From: an uncultured Atopobiaceae bacterium
Lineage (GTDB): Bacteria > Actinomycetota > Coriobacteriia > Coriobacteriales > Atopobiaceae
Length of the DNA: 64,000 bases
Direction of reading: 5' to 3'
NCBI GenBank assembly: GCA_944321515.1
Contig: CALULO010000005.1
Location: 142,453-206,452 of the forward strand
Part shown: piece after piece, positions 53,377 through 62,380 of the stretch
How positions within the stretch are numbered: position 1 is the stretch's first letter
How the letters are laid out: each line of letters opens with the position of its first letter
Notes under the pieces: model-generated
Seen by the model: only the letters and a program-made list of their open reading frames with translations
The model's database searches: none
What the model was told of the DNA's origin: nothing
Position numbers and translations under genes: made by a program

Positions 53377-54606
53377 GTGGGCGAGAGGGCGCGCAGGGTC
53401 TGGGAGACGTATCGGGGGGTCGTCCTGATGGGGGTGGCCGGGGTCCCCATAGGCCTCGCCGTCGGCGCGGTCGACGCGCTCTTCGGGCGGACCCTTCTTG
53501 CCATAACCGACCTGAGGGGCGCCTGGCCCTTCCTGCTCATCCCCCTCCTTCCCGTAGCGGGCGCCCTCAGCGTCTGGGCGTACGGGAGGTTCGGCGGGGA
53601 GACGGTGCGGGGCATGGGGCTCGTCTTTGACGTCGGGCACGGGCGGGAGGGCTCGATCCCGCTGCGGCTCGTCCCCCTTGTCATGGCCTCTACCTGGCTG
53701 ACGCACCTGTGCGGCGGGAGCGCCGGACGCGAGGGCGTGGCGGTGCAGATCGGGGCGACCATCTCGCACTGGGCGGGCCGCCACCTGCCCTTCCGCGACC
53801 CGGGCAACGTCTTCCTCGTGGTGGGCATGGCCGCGGGCTTCGCCGGGCTCTTCCGCACGCCGCTCGCCGCGACGCTGTTTGCGCTCGAGGTGCTCGTCGC
53901 AGGCCGCCTCGAGTACCGCGCGCTGCTCCCCGCACTCGTGGCCTCGCTCTCCGCGAGCGCCGCGTCGGGCGCGCTCGGGCTCGAGAAGTTCGAGGTGGCG
54001 CTCTGCGCCCCGCTGCAGGCGGACGCCCCCACGCTCGCCCGGCTCGTCGTCGCCGGCGTCGCCTTCGGCGTGGTGGGCGGCGGGTTCGCCTGGCTTCTCG
54101 CCCGCGCCAAGCAGGCCCTTGCGCGGCAGGTCGTGAGCCCCGTCGTGAGGGTCGTCGTAGTGGCCGTGCCGCTTGCCGTGGTTCTTCTCGCCCTCTGGCA
54201 GGGACGCTACGCAGGCCTGGGCACCAACCTCATCTCCGCGGCCTTCTCGGGCGCCCCCTCGGTCATGCCGTGGGACTGGCCCCTCAAGCTTGCCCTCACG
54301 GTGCTGACCCTCGCGGCCGGCTTCCAGGGCGGCGAGGTCACGCCGCTGTTCTCCATAGGGGCGACGCTCGGGGTCGTCCTTGCGGGTCCGCTTGGGATGG
54401 ACCCCGCGCTCGTGGCGGCGCTCGGCTACGCCGCCGTCTTCGGCGGGGCCACCAACACGCTGCTCGCCCCCGCGCTCATCGGGGCGGAGGTCTTCGGGTT
54501 CGGGTACCTGCCGGCGTTCTTCGTCGTCTGCGCCGTCGCCTACGTCTTCAACATGGACAAGTCGATCTACGCGCTGCAGGGCAGCGTCTGGGGCCGGCGC
54601 CCCTAG
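53377..54606 (+). CDS. CLC-F type fluoride/proton antiporter
   Basis: The 409-residue CLC-family membrane protein carries the GREGVAVQIG motif at residues 117-126, as in fluoride-selective CLC proteins, rather than the chloride-channel variant GREGP. The FQGGEVTPLF segment in the C-terminal half is also typical. It exports fluoride, consistent with the riboswitch immediately upstream. The GTG at 53377 has GAGGAG at 5 nt; an upstream GTG at 53362 overlaps the terminator tail. There are no CBS domains. Confidence 0.93.
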   Translation: MGERARRVWETYRGVVLMGVAGVPIGLAVGAVDALFGRTLLAITDLRGAWPFLLIPLLPVAGALSVWAYGRFGGETVRGMGLVFDVGHGREGSIPLRLVPLVMASTWLTHLCGGSAGREGVAVQIGATISHWAGRHLPFRDPGNVFLVVGMAAGFAGLFRTPLAATLFALEVLVAGRLEYRALLPALVASLSASAASGALGLEKFEVALCAPLQADAPTLARLVVAGVAFGVVGGGFAWLLARAKQALARQVVSPVVRVVVVAVPLAVVLLALWQGRYAGLGTNLISAAFSGAPSVMPWDWPLKLALTVLTLAAGFQGGEVTPLFSIGATLGVVLAGPLGMDPALVAALGYAAVFGGATNTLLAPALIGAEVFGFGYLPAFFVVCAVAYVFNMDKSIYALQGSVWGRRP

Positions 54607-54703
54607 CGAGCAGCGGGGCCGGTTGCGTCCTGGGGCTGGGCCGGGGCGCGACCCGGCAGGAGGCGTCACGCCGGCCGAAGGCAGGCCGGCACGCGGTGAC
54701 CCG

Positions 54704-56002
54704 TCAGTCCTCCGCGGGGCCCTCGTCGGACAGGTCGAGGTCGTCCGCCGCGTCAGCGTCATCGGCCGCGGGCAGGCCCTCCTCGTCGTCGAGGGCGATC
54801 CCGGCGAGCTTGCGCTCCATGACGTTGGTGCGCGTCGTGATGATCTTCTCGACGGTGCCGCTCGCGCGGTCGATCTGGGCCTTGGCCTTCCGCAGGGCGT
54901 CCTGGTACTTGGGGAGCTCCGCCTTCACGGCCTGCAGCGTGCGCAGGACCTCGTCGGTCCGGCGCTGGAGGCGGAAGGTCTGGTAGCTCAGCTGGAGGCT
55001 GTTGAGCAGCGCCGCCATCGTGGAGGGGCCGGCCACGTTGACGCGGTAGTCGCGCTGCAGGGCCTCGACGAGCCCGGGCATGCCCACGACTTCGGCGTAG
55101 AGCCCCTCGAACGGCAGGAACATGATTGCGAAGTTGGTGGTCTGCGGCACGCAGACGTACTTCTCGGAGATGCTCCTGGCCTCGGCCCTGATGGTCGTCT
55201 CAAGCCGGGCGCGCGCCGCGGCCACGGCGTCCGGGTCCCCTTGGTCTGAGGCCTCGCGCAGCGCGAGGTAGGTGTCCCCGGGGAACTTGGCGTCTATGGG
55301 CAGCAGGACGGGATTGCCCTCCTCCACGGGCAGCCTCACGGCAAAGTCCACGCGCTCCGCGCTGCCGGGGCGCACGCACGCCTGCTCCTCGTACTGCTCG
55401 GGGGCGAGGACCTCGGAGAGGATCGCGCCGAGCTGCACCTCGCCGAGCATGCCGCGGGTCTTGACGTTGGAGAGCACGCGCTTGAGATCCCCGACGCCGC
55501 TCGCGAGGCCGCGCATCTCGCCGAGGCCGCGGTCCACGGCCTCGAGCTGGCGGCTGATCTGCGAGAAGGACGTCGAGAGGCGGTCGCTCAGCGTGCGGGA
55601 GAGCTTCTCGTCCACGGTCGCGCGCATGCGCTCGAGCTGGGCCCCGTTGTCCGCCCTTATCTGGGAGAGCTGCTCGCCGACGTTCCTGCCGATGCCGTCC
55701 AGCTTGCGGTCAAGCGTGTCGCGGGTGGCGCCGAGCTGCACGGCCACGTCGTTGCGCAGCGCGTCCATGCGGGCGGTGACCTGCGAGGACTCGCGGGCGG
55801 CGGCGTCCACCGAGGCGCGGGTCGACGCGGCGTCGGTCGCCTGGCGGCGGGCGAGCTCGGCGACGGCCTCGCTGGTGCGCTCGAGCAGCGCCGCGAGCTC
55901 GTCGGCGCGCTCGGCCGAGGCGGCGCCTCGGGACACGGCGACGGCGGCCACCGCCACGGCGGCCGCGGCGACGAGCAGTGCTACGAGGGTCAGGGGTTCC
56001 AC
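54704..56002 (-). CDS. rmuC: RmuC domain protein
   Basis: The 432-residue protein has an N-terminal membrane helix (about 5-24), a long coiled coil (about 30-175) and the RmuC nuclease-like core (about 180-370) with GMLGEVQLGAILSEVL, LPIDAKFPGDTY and FLPFEGLYAEVV. RmuC limits recombination or inversion in E. coli; the biochemical activity is not firmly known. The start is GTG at 56002 with GAGGAGAG. It is monocistronic. Confidence 0.93.
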   Translation of the reverse strand: MEPLTLVALLVAAAAVAVAAVAVSRGAASAERADELAALLERTSEAVAELARRQATDAASTRASVDAAARESSQVTARMDALRNDVAVQLGATRDTLDRKLDGIGRNVGEQLSQIRADNGAQLERMRATVDEKLSRTLSDRLSTSFSQISRQLEAVDRGLGEMRGLASGVGDLKRVLSNVKTRGMLGEVQLGAILSEVLAPEQYEEQACVRPGSAERVDFAVRLPVEEGNPVLLPIDAKFPGDTYLALREASDQGDPDAVAAARARLETTIRAEARSISEKYVCVPQTTNFAIMFLPFEGLYAEVVGMPGLVEALQRDYRVNVAGPSTMAALLNSLQLSYQTFRLQRRTDEVLRTLQAVKAELPKYQDALRKAKAQIDRASGTVEKIITTRTNVMERKLAGIALDDEEGLPAADDADAADDLDLSDEGPAED

Positions 56003-56114
56003 GGGGCTCTCCTCTCTTCCGACCCGGCTACTGTAGCACGGCCCGCGCCGCGGGCCCTGCGGCCGTCGCGGCGCGGGCCGTGCAGCCCGTCGTGCTATGT
56101 CAGGCGCGGGGACG

Positions 56115-57953
56115 CTAGTCCAGCTCGCGCTGGCCGGTCCAGAGCTGCCAGTACTCGCCCTTCTGCGCGAGGAGCTCCTCGTGGGTGCCGCGCTCCACGA
56201 TCCGGCCGTGCTCCAGCACCATGATCGCGTCGGCGTTCTTGACCGTGGAGAGCCGGTGCGCGATCACAAAGACCGTGCGCCCGGACATGAGGCCGTCCAT
56301 GCCGCGCTGGATGAGCGCCTCGGTGCGCGTGTCGATCGAGGACGTGGCCTCGTCGAGGATCAGCACCGGCGGGTCGGCCACCGCCGCCCGCGCGATGGCG
56401 AGCAGCTGGCGCTGGCCCTGCGAGAGGTTCGCGCCGTCGGCCACCACGGGCGTGTCGTAGCCGCGCGGCAGGCGCCGGATGAAGCCGTCGGCGTTGGCGA
56501 TCTTGGCCGCGGCCACGACCTCCTCGTCGGTGGCGTCGAGCTTGCCGAAGCGGATGTTGTCGGCGATGGTCCCGGAGAACAGGTGGGTGTCCTGCAGCAC
56601 GATCCCCAGCGTGCGGCGCAGCGAGGCCTTCTCGATGTCGCGCACGTCGATGCCGTCGTAGGTGATCACGCCGGAGCGCGTCTCGTAGAAGCGGTTGATG
56701 AGGTTGGTGATCGTGGTCTTGCCGGCGCCCGTGGACCCCACGAAGGCGATCTTCTGCCCGGGCTTGGCGTAGAGCGAGAGGCCCTTGAGGACGGTCTGGC
56801 CCTCCTCGTAGCCGAAGTCCACGTCGTAGAAGCGCACGTCGCCCTGGAGCGGCACGTGCTCGCCGTCGATGAGCCACGCCCAGCCGGCGGCGCCCGCGGC
56901 GGTGCGGGCCGCCTCCACGTCGTCGGCGTGCTCGATGCGCACGACGCCCTCGTCGACCTCGGGCTCGAGCCTCATGACCGAGAAGATCCTCTCGGCGCCC
57001 GCGAGGGCCGTGAGCAGGAAGTTGCCCTGCTGGGTGAACTGGTTGATGGGCGCGGCGGCCTGGCGAACGAAGACGAGGTAGCTCGCGAGCGAGCCCACGT
57101 CCATGGACCCGCCCAGGGCGAGCAGGGCCCCCACCACCGTCACGATGGCGTAGTTGACGTAGCCCACGCACACCGTGACCGGGACCATCGTGGAGGCGTA
57201 GGCCTGGGCCGAGGTCCCCGCCTCGCGCAGGCGCTCGTTGAGCTCGCGGAACCGCTCGAGGTTGGCCTGCTCGTGGTTGAAGACCTTGACGACCTTCTGG
57301 CCGGAGATCATCTCCTCCACGTAGCCGTCGAGCCCGCCGAGCTCGGCCTGCTGCCGGGAGAAGTAGATCGAGCTGCGCCCGCCCGAGAAGCGCACGTAGA
57401 GGGCGATGGCAACGTCGCAGACGATGGTGATGAGCGTGAGGCGCCAGTCGAGCACGATGAGCAGCGTGAGGGTACCCACGATCTGCACGGAGGCCTGCAC
57501 GAGGCCCGCGAAGCTGTTGTTGAGGGCCTCGGAGACCGTGTCGACGTCGTTGGTGAAGTAGCTCATGACGTCGCCGTGGCGCGTACGGTCGAAGAAGGAG
57601 AGCGGGAGGCTCTCTATGTGGGCGAAGAGGTCGCGCCGGATGTCGAAGACGACCTTCTGCGCCGCGCGCACCATCGTCTGCGTGTAGCCGGCGGCCGACG
57701 CCACGCCGAGCGCGTAGACCACGGCGGTGAGGGCGACCCCGCGCACGAAGGCGTCGTAGTCGCCCGCCCCCACCGCGTTGACGATGGGCTTGATCATGTA
57801 GGTACCCACGAGGTTGGCGAGGCCGGCCACGCAGACGAGCACCGCCACCACGAGCAGGCTCCAGCGCGCGTGGCTCATGTAGGCGAGCAGGCTGCCGAGG
57901 GTGGCGAGCAGGTTCTTGGGCCGCGAGGGCGCGGCGGACTGACGAGAGGGCAT
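56115..57953 (-). CDS. ABC exporter, fused permease/ATPase (second of pair)
   Basis: The 612-residue half-transporter has six helices and an ATPase with Walker A GSTGAGKTT, LSQGQRQ signature (a non-canonical LSQGQ), Walker B VLILDEATSSIDTRTE and IAHRLSTV. It forms a heterodimer with the gene at 57954, whose TAG directly precedes its ATG. It is likely a multidrug or lipid exporter of the BmrCD/LmrCD type, controlled by the MarR gene upstream. Confidence 0.92.
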   Translation of the reverse strand: MPSRQSAAPSRPKNLLATLGSLLAYMSHARWSLLVVAVLVCVAGLANLVGTYMIKPIVNAVGAGDYDAFVRGVALTAVVYALGVASAAGYTQTMVRAAQKVVFDIRRDLFAHIESLPLSFFDRTRHGDVMSYFTNDVDTVSEALNNSFAGLVQASVQIVGTLTLLIVLDWRLTLITIVCDVAIALYVRFSGGRSSIYFSRQQAELGGLDGYVEEMISGQKVVKVFNHEQANLERFRELNERLREAGTSAQAYASTMVPVTVCVGYVNYAIVTVVGALLALGGSMDVGSLASYLVFVRQAAAPINQFTQQGNFLLTALAGAERIFSVMRLEPEVDEGVVRIEHADDVEAARTAAGAAGWAWLIDGEHVPLQGDVRFYDVDFGYEEGQTVLKGLSLYAKPGQKIAFVGSTGAGKTTITNLINRFYETRSGVITYDGIDVRDIEKASLRRTLGIVLQDTHLFSGTIADNIRFGKLDATDEEVVAAAKIANADGFIRRLPRGYDTPVVADGANLSQGQRQLLAIARAAVADPPVLILDEATSSIDTRTEALIQRGMDGLMSGRTVFVIAHRLSTVKNADAIMVLEHGRIVERGTHEELLAQKGEYWQLWTGQRELD

Positions 57954-59693
57954 CTATGCCACCTCCCCGCTGATCCCAGATCCGATCTGGGACTCGTAGA
58001 TCTCCTGGTAGATCGGGTCAGACGCGAGGAGCTCCTCGTGGGTGCCCTGGGAGTGGACGTGTCCGTCGTCGAGGACGACGATCATGTCCGCGTCCATGAC
58101 CGAGGTCACGCGCTGCGCGATCACAATCTTGGTGACGTCGCCGAGCGAGGCGAGGTTGGCGCGGATCTGGGCGTCCGTGGCCATGTCGACGGCGCTCGTG
58201 GAGTCGTCGAAGATGAGGACGCGCGGGTGCTTGAGCAGGGTGCGCGCTATGCACAGGCGCTGCTTCTGGCCGCCCGAGACGCCCGCGCCGCCCTGGCCGA
58301 GGTCCCCCTCGAGCCCGCCGATGCGGTCGAGGAACTCGTCCGCGCGCGCGAGCCGGCACGCCTCGAGCATGTCCTCGTCGCTGGCGTCGGCGTCTCCCCA
58401 GGCGAGGTTCTCGCGGACCGTCCCAGAGAAGAGCACGTTCTTCTGGAGCACCACGCCTACCGCGTCGCGCAGGGCGGCAAGGTCGTACTCGCGCACGTCG
58501 TGGCCGCCCACGCTGACGGTGCCCGAGGTGGCGTCGTAGAGGCGCGCGATGAGCTGCACGAGGGTGGTCTTGCCCGAGCCGGTCCCGCCGAGCACGCCGA
58601 CGGTCGCGCCCGCGGGGATGTCGAGGCACACGTCCTCGAGCACGTCCTTCTCGGCCCCCTCCGCGTACTTGAAGCTCACGTGGTCAAAGCGGACCGAGCC
58701 GTCGGGCACCTCGGGGAGGGCGCCCTCGGGAGAGGCGATGGTGGGCTGCTCGGCGAGGACCTCCCCCACGCGCTCCACGCTCGTGACGGCGCGGGCGAGC
58801 AGCAGGAACACGTTGGAGATCATCATGAGCGAGTTGACGATCTGCAGGACGTAGCTCATAAAGCCGGTGAAGGTGCCCACCTGGAGCGTGCCGGCTTGGA
58901 TCATTTGGCCGCCGAACCACAGGATCCCAACGCAGGTGACGTACATGGTCCCCTGGAAGATGGGGGTGTTGAGGACGGCGGTGCGGAAGGTGCGGGTGGC
59001 CGTGGAGGCGAGCTGCGCGTTGACGTCCTCGAAGCGCCCGGCCACGTGGTCCTCGCGGACGTACGCCTTGATGACGCGGATGGCGGCGAGGTCCTCCTGG
59101 AGGGCGTCATTCAGGCGGTCCATAGAGCCCTGGAGCACGCGGTAGAGCGGGCCCACGGTGCGGACCACGAAGAACATGGCCACGGCCAGGATGGGCATCA
59201 CGACGAAGAACACCACGGCGAGCTCGAGCGACATGACCGACGCGAAGACGAGCCCCATGACCAGGATCACCGGGCCGCGCACGAGCGGGCGGGTGCCCGA
59301 GACGAGGGCGTTCTGGATCACCGTGACGTCGGTGGTGAGGCGCGTCACGAGCGAGGAGGTCTCGAAGTCGTCGAGGTTGGCGAAGGAGAAGCCCTGCAGG
59401 TGCTCGTACTCCACCTCGCGCAGGTTGGCGCCGAGGCCCATGGCGGAGCGGGCCGAGAAGCGCGCGTAGAGGAATCCGAGCACCAGCGAGACGAACGCGA
59501 AGACGAGCATGAGCGCGCCGTTGACGAGCACGGCGTTGAGGTCCCCACGCAGGATGCCGTCGTCGACGACGTTGGCCATGAGCATGGGGATGACGAGCTC
59601 GAGCGAGGTCTCGACCGTGACGCAGCCGATGGCGGCGAAGAAGAAGCGGCGGTACCCGCGGAGGTAGCGCGCTATGAGGCTGACGCCGTTCAT
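57954..59693 (-). CDS. ABC exporter, fused permease/ATPase (first of pair)
   Basis: The 579-residue half-transporter has GGTGSGKTT, FSGTVRENLAWG, signature VSGGQKQR, Walker B VLIFDDSTSAVD and IAQRVTSV. The Walker B ends in Asp-Asp rather than Asp-Glu, and the switch His is Gln, so this is the degenerate ATP site of an asymmetric heterodimer. The ATG at 59693 overlaps the MarR stop (ATGA) and has GGGGAGG. Confidence 0.93.
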   Translation of the reverse strand: MNGVSLIARYLRGYRRFFFAAIGCVTVETSLELVIPMLMANVVDDGILRGDLNAVLVNGALMLVFAFVSLVLGFLYARFSARSAMGLGANLREVEYEHLQGFSFANLDDFETSSLVTRLTTDVTVIQNALVSGTRPLVRGPVILVMGLVFASVMSLELAVVFFVVMPILAVAMFFVVRTVGPLYRVLQGSMDRLNDALQEDLAAIRVIKAYVREDHVAGRFEDVNAQLASTATRTFRTAVLNTPIFQGTMYVTCVGILWFGGQMIQAGTLQVGTFTGFMSYVLQIVNSLMMISNVFLLLARAVTSVERVGEVLAEQPTIASPEGALPEVPDGSVRFDHVSFKYAEGAEKDVLEDVCLDIPAGATVGVLGGTGSGKTTLVQLIARLYDATSGTVSVGGHDVREYDLAALRDAVGVVLQKNVLFSGTVRENLAWGDADASDEDMLEACRLARADEFLDRIGGLEGDLGQGGAGVSGGQKQRLCIARTLLKHPRVLIFDDSTSAVDMATDAQIRANLASLGDVTKIVIAQRVTSVMDADMIVVLDDGHVHSQGTHEELLASDPIYQEIYESQIGSGISGEVA

Positions 59694-60175
59694 GCCTGGC
59701 CTCCCCTCTCGTCGATGGCGCGGCGCAGGTTGGCGCGGGCGCGGCCGAGGAGGTCGGCGAAGGTCTCGCGCTCCTCGGGGGTGAAGCCCTCGAGCATGAC
59801 CTCCTGCTCGCGGTCGCACTCCAGCTCCCACCCATCAGCGGCGGCCAGGCCGCGCTCGGTCAGCGTGGCCTCGCGCGTGCGACGGTCGCGCCCGGGGGCG
59901 CAGGTCACGAAGCCGCCGCGCTCCAGCGTGTCGAGCATGCGGCTCACGGCGCCCGGGTCGCACTCGAAGTAGCCAGCCACGTCGCGCTGGCTCGACGGGC
60001 CGTGGACCGCCAGGTAGACCAGGACCTTCGCCTGCCCGGGCCCGAGGCCGAGCGCGTCCACGCGCGGGCCGAAGTAGGTGCGCTGGGCGTGGAAGGCGCG
60101 CATGAGGCGCATGTGGAAGTCCCCGAGCGAACGCCCGCGGGGGCCGGGCGCGGCCCCCTCCCTCTCCTCTGCCAT
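59690..60175 (-). CDS. MarR family repressor of the ABC exporter operon
   Basis: The 161-residue winged-helix protein has SSQRDVAGYFECDPGAVSRMLDTLE as the recognition region and GRDRRTREATLTERG as the wing. It begins the operon with the ABC pair, and palindromic sites overlap its promoter, so it likely represses itself and the exporter until a ligand binds. The start ATG has AAGGAG. Confidence 0.93.
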   Translation of the reverse strand: MAEEREGAAPGPRGRSLGDFHMRLMRAFHAQRTYFGPRVDALGLGPGQAKVLVYLAVHGPSSQRDVAGYFECDPGAVSRMLDTLERGGFVTCAPGRDRRTREATLTERGLAAADGWELECDREQEVMLEGFTPEERETFADLLGRARANLRRAIDERGGQA

Positions 60176-60183
60176 CTCTCACT

Positions 60184-60241
60184 CCTTGACATGACAACAG
60201 TTGACATTGCAAGGATATGGTAATCAGTTGCCATGTCAAGG
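60184..60241 (-). promoter_or_regulatory. MarR operator overlapping the promoter
   Basis: The half-site CAGTTGNCATGTCAAGG occurs three times: reverse at 60184-60200, forward at 60198-60214 (together a palindrome of about 31 bp), and forward at 60225-60241. The minus-strand promoter is TTGACA (60234-60239), 16-bp spacer, TATCCT (60212-60217). The sites cover the -35, the start region and the RBS. Confidence 0.75.
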
Positions 60242-60260
60242 GTTTACACGGACGCGCACG

Positions 60261-60290
60261 AAAAAGGCCCCGGCCGTGATTGCCGGGGCC
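60261..60290 (-). terminator. aspS terminator
   Basis: GGCCCCGG/CCGGGGCC stem followed on the minus strand by TTTTT, about 100 bp after the aspS stop. Confidence 0.9.
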
Positions 60291-60390
60291 CTGTGAGGCA
60301 GTTGAGCTCCGCACGGGCAGCCCATGGCGACGTGCCCTCGCGGGAGGTCGGCGGGCAGGCGCCCCTGCGGGCAGCCCGCTGGCGGCGCCG

Positions 60391-62160
60391 CTAGAGGAGG
60401 CGCAGCGAGACCTCCTTGAGCTGCTTGCCCGAGACCTCGCTCGGGGCGTTGGACATGAGGTCGGAGCCGCTGGAGGTCTTGGGGAACGCCATGACCTCGC
60501 GGATGGAGTCCTCGCCGGCCAGGAGCATGCACACGCGGTCCAGGCCGAGCGCGAAGCCGCCCATCGGGGGCGCGCCGTACTCGAGGGCGTCCATCAGGAA
60601 CCCGAACTTCTCGCGCGCGTCCTCAACGGTGTAGCCGAGGAGCTCGAGCATGTCGAGCTGCATCTGGGCGTTGTGGATACGCATGCCGCCGCCGCCGGCC
60701 TCGTAGCCGTCCATGACGAAGTCGTAGGTGGCAGAGCCTGCGGCCAGCGGGTCGGCCTTGATCTTCTCGACGTCGGACTCGGTGGGCAGGGTGAAGGGCT
60801 GGTGCTCGGCCTCGTAGCGCTTGGCCTCGTCGTCCCAGTGGAAGAGCGGGAAGTTGACCACCCAGAGGAAGTCGTGGCCCTCGCGCGGGACGTTCAGGGC
60901 GTTCGCCATGTGCACGCGCATGCCGCCGAGGATCTCGTCGGCGCCCTTGCGGTCGGCCACGGCGAACATCACGAGGTCGCCGAGCTCCACGCCCATCTCC
61001 TCGCGCAGGGCCGCCATCTCCTCGTCGGAGAAGAACTTGACGATGGGGCTGTTCACCGAGCCGTCCTCGCGGAAGGCGATCCAGGCGAGGCCCTTGGCGC
61101 CGAAGCCGGCCGCCACGTCGGCGAGCTTGTCGATCTGAGCGCGCGGCCAGGTGCCGGCGCCCTTGGCGTTGATGGCCTTGACGTACTGGCCCTCGGTGGC
61201 CGCGGCGCCCGCGAACAGCTTGAACTTGGACCCGGCGAAGATGCCCGTCACGTCGTGGAGCTCCATGCCCAGGCGCGTGTCCGGCTTGTCGGTGCCGTAG
61301 GTGTCCATCGCGTCCCAGTAGTCGATGCGGCGCAGGGGCGTGGGCATCTCCACGCCCACGCGGGCGAAGGCGTCGGAGAGCACGTCCTCGAGCTCGCCCA
61401 TGACGTCGTCGGTGTCGACGAAGCTCATCTCGATGTCCACCTGCGTGAACTCGGGCTGGCGGTCGGCGCGCAGGTCCTCGTCGCGGAAGCACTTGGCCAC
61501 CTGGTAGTAGCGCTCCACGCCGCCCACCATGAGCAGCTGCTTCAGGAGCTGCGGGGACTGCGGCAGCGCGTAGAAGTGGCCCGGCTGCGTGCGGGAGGGA
61601 ACCAGGAAGTCGCGCGCGCCCTCGGGGGTGGACTTGAACAGCGCCGGGGTCTCGACCTCCATGAAGTCGCGGCCGTGCAGCGCCTCGCGGATGGCAAAGG
61701 TGAAGTCCGAGCGCAGCTTCATGTTGGACATCATGCGCGGGCGGCGCAGGTCAAGGTAGCGGTAGCGCAGGCGCACGTCCTCGGAGCAGTCCAGCCGGTC
61801 CTCGATCTGGAACGGCGGCGTCTTGGAGGAGTTGAGCACCTCGATGTGGTCGATGAGGACCTCGATGTCGCCGGTGGCGAGCTTGGCGTTGCCCATGCCC
61901 TCAGGGCGCTCGCGAACCACGCCGGTGACCTTGATCGGCCACTCGGAGCGGATGGTCTCGGCGGTGTGGAAGGCCTCGCCGCCGGAGTGCTCCGGGTCAA
62001 AGGAGACCTGCGTCACGCCGTCGCGGTCGCGCAGGTCCACGAAGATGAGGCCGCCGTGGTCGCGGCGGTGCCAGACCCAGCCGGTCAGCGTGACCTGCTG
62101 GCCGATGTTGTCCCGGCGCAGCTCGCCGCAGGTGTGGGTGTGCATGGTATGGGAGTCCAT
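60391..62160 (-). CDS. aspS: Aspartyl-tRNA synthetase
   Basis: The 589-residue bacterial-type AspRS has an OB-fold anticodon-binding N-domain, class II motif 2 FRDEDLRADRQPEFTQ, the bacterial GAD insertion (about 285-420) and motif 3 GGFALGLDRV. It charges tRNA-Asp; whether it is discriminating or also acts on tRNA-Asn is not decided here. The ATG has GAAAGGT. It is monocistronic. Confidence 0.97.
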   Translation of the reverse strand: MDSHTMHTHTCGELRRDNIGQQVTLTGWVWHRRDHGGLIFVDLRDRDGVTQVSFDPEHSGGEAFHTAETIRSEWPIKVTGVVRERPEGMGNAKLATGDIEVLIDHIEVLNSSKTPPFQIEDRLDCSEDVRLRYRYLDLRRPRMMSNMKLRSDFTFAIREALHGRDFMEVETPALFKSTPEGARDFLVPSRTQPGHFYALPQSPQLLKQLLMVGGVERYYQVAKCFRDEDLRADRQPEFTQVDIEMSFVDTDDVMGELEDVLSDAFARVGVEMPTPLRRIDYWDAMDTYGTDKPDTRLGMELHDVTGIFAGSKFKLFAGAAATEGQYVKAINAKGAGTWPRAQIDKLADVAAGFGAKGLAWIAFREDGSVNSPIVKFFSDEEMAALREEMGVELGDLVMFAVADRKGADEILGGMRVHMANALNVPREGHDFLWVVNFPLFHWDDEAKRYEAEHQPFTLPTESDVEKIKADPLAAGSATYDFVMDGYEAGGGGMRIHNAQMQLDMLELLGYTVEDAREKFGFLMDALEYGAPPMGGFALGLDRVCMLLAGEDSIREVMAFPKTSSGSDLMSNAPSEVSGKQLKEVSLRLL

Positions 62161-62380
62161 AGGTACCTTTCGTCTCGGCCGCCCCGTGTCGGTCGGGCGG
62201 CGACTGCCAGAGACGGCGACGTGGCGTAGACAGCGCAGCGTCGCACGTGCGGGTGATTGTACTACGGCGCGGAGGTAGGGCGACCCGCGGAAAGCAGACT
62301 GAAACGTGGGGCGTGTGACGCCGCGCCCGGCCCTGTGCTACCCTCGCTGCGGCGAGAAGAACGAAAGGACGCGCTAACCC

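Noticed and set aside
56097..59972. Very long plus-strand open frame of about 1290 codons
   Set aside because: It is antisense to two clear ABC transporter genes and the MarR gene, and the product is an Arg/His/Leu/Val-rich shadow typical of high-GC reverse frames.
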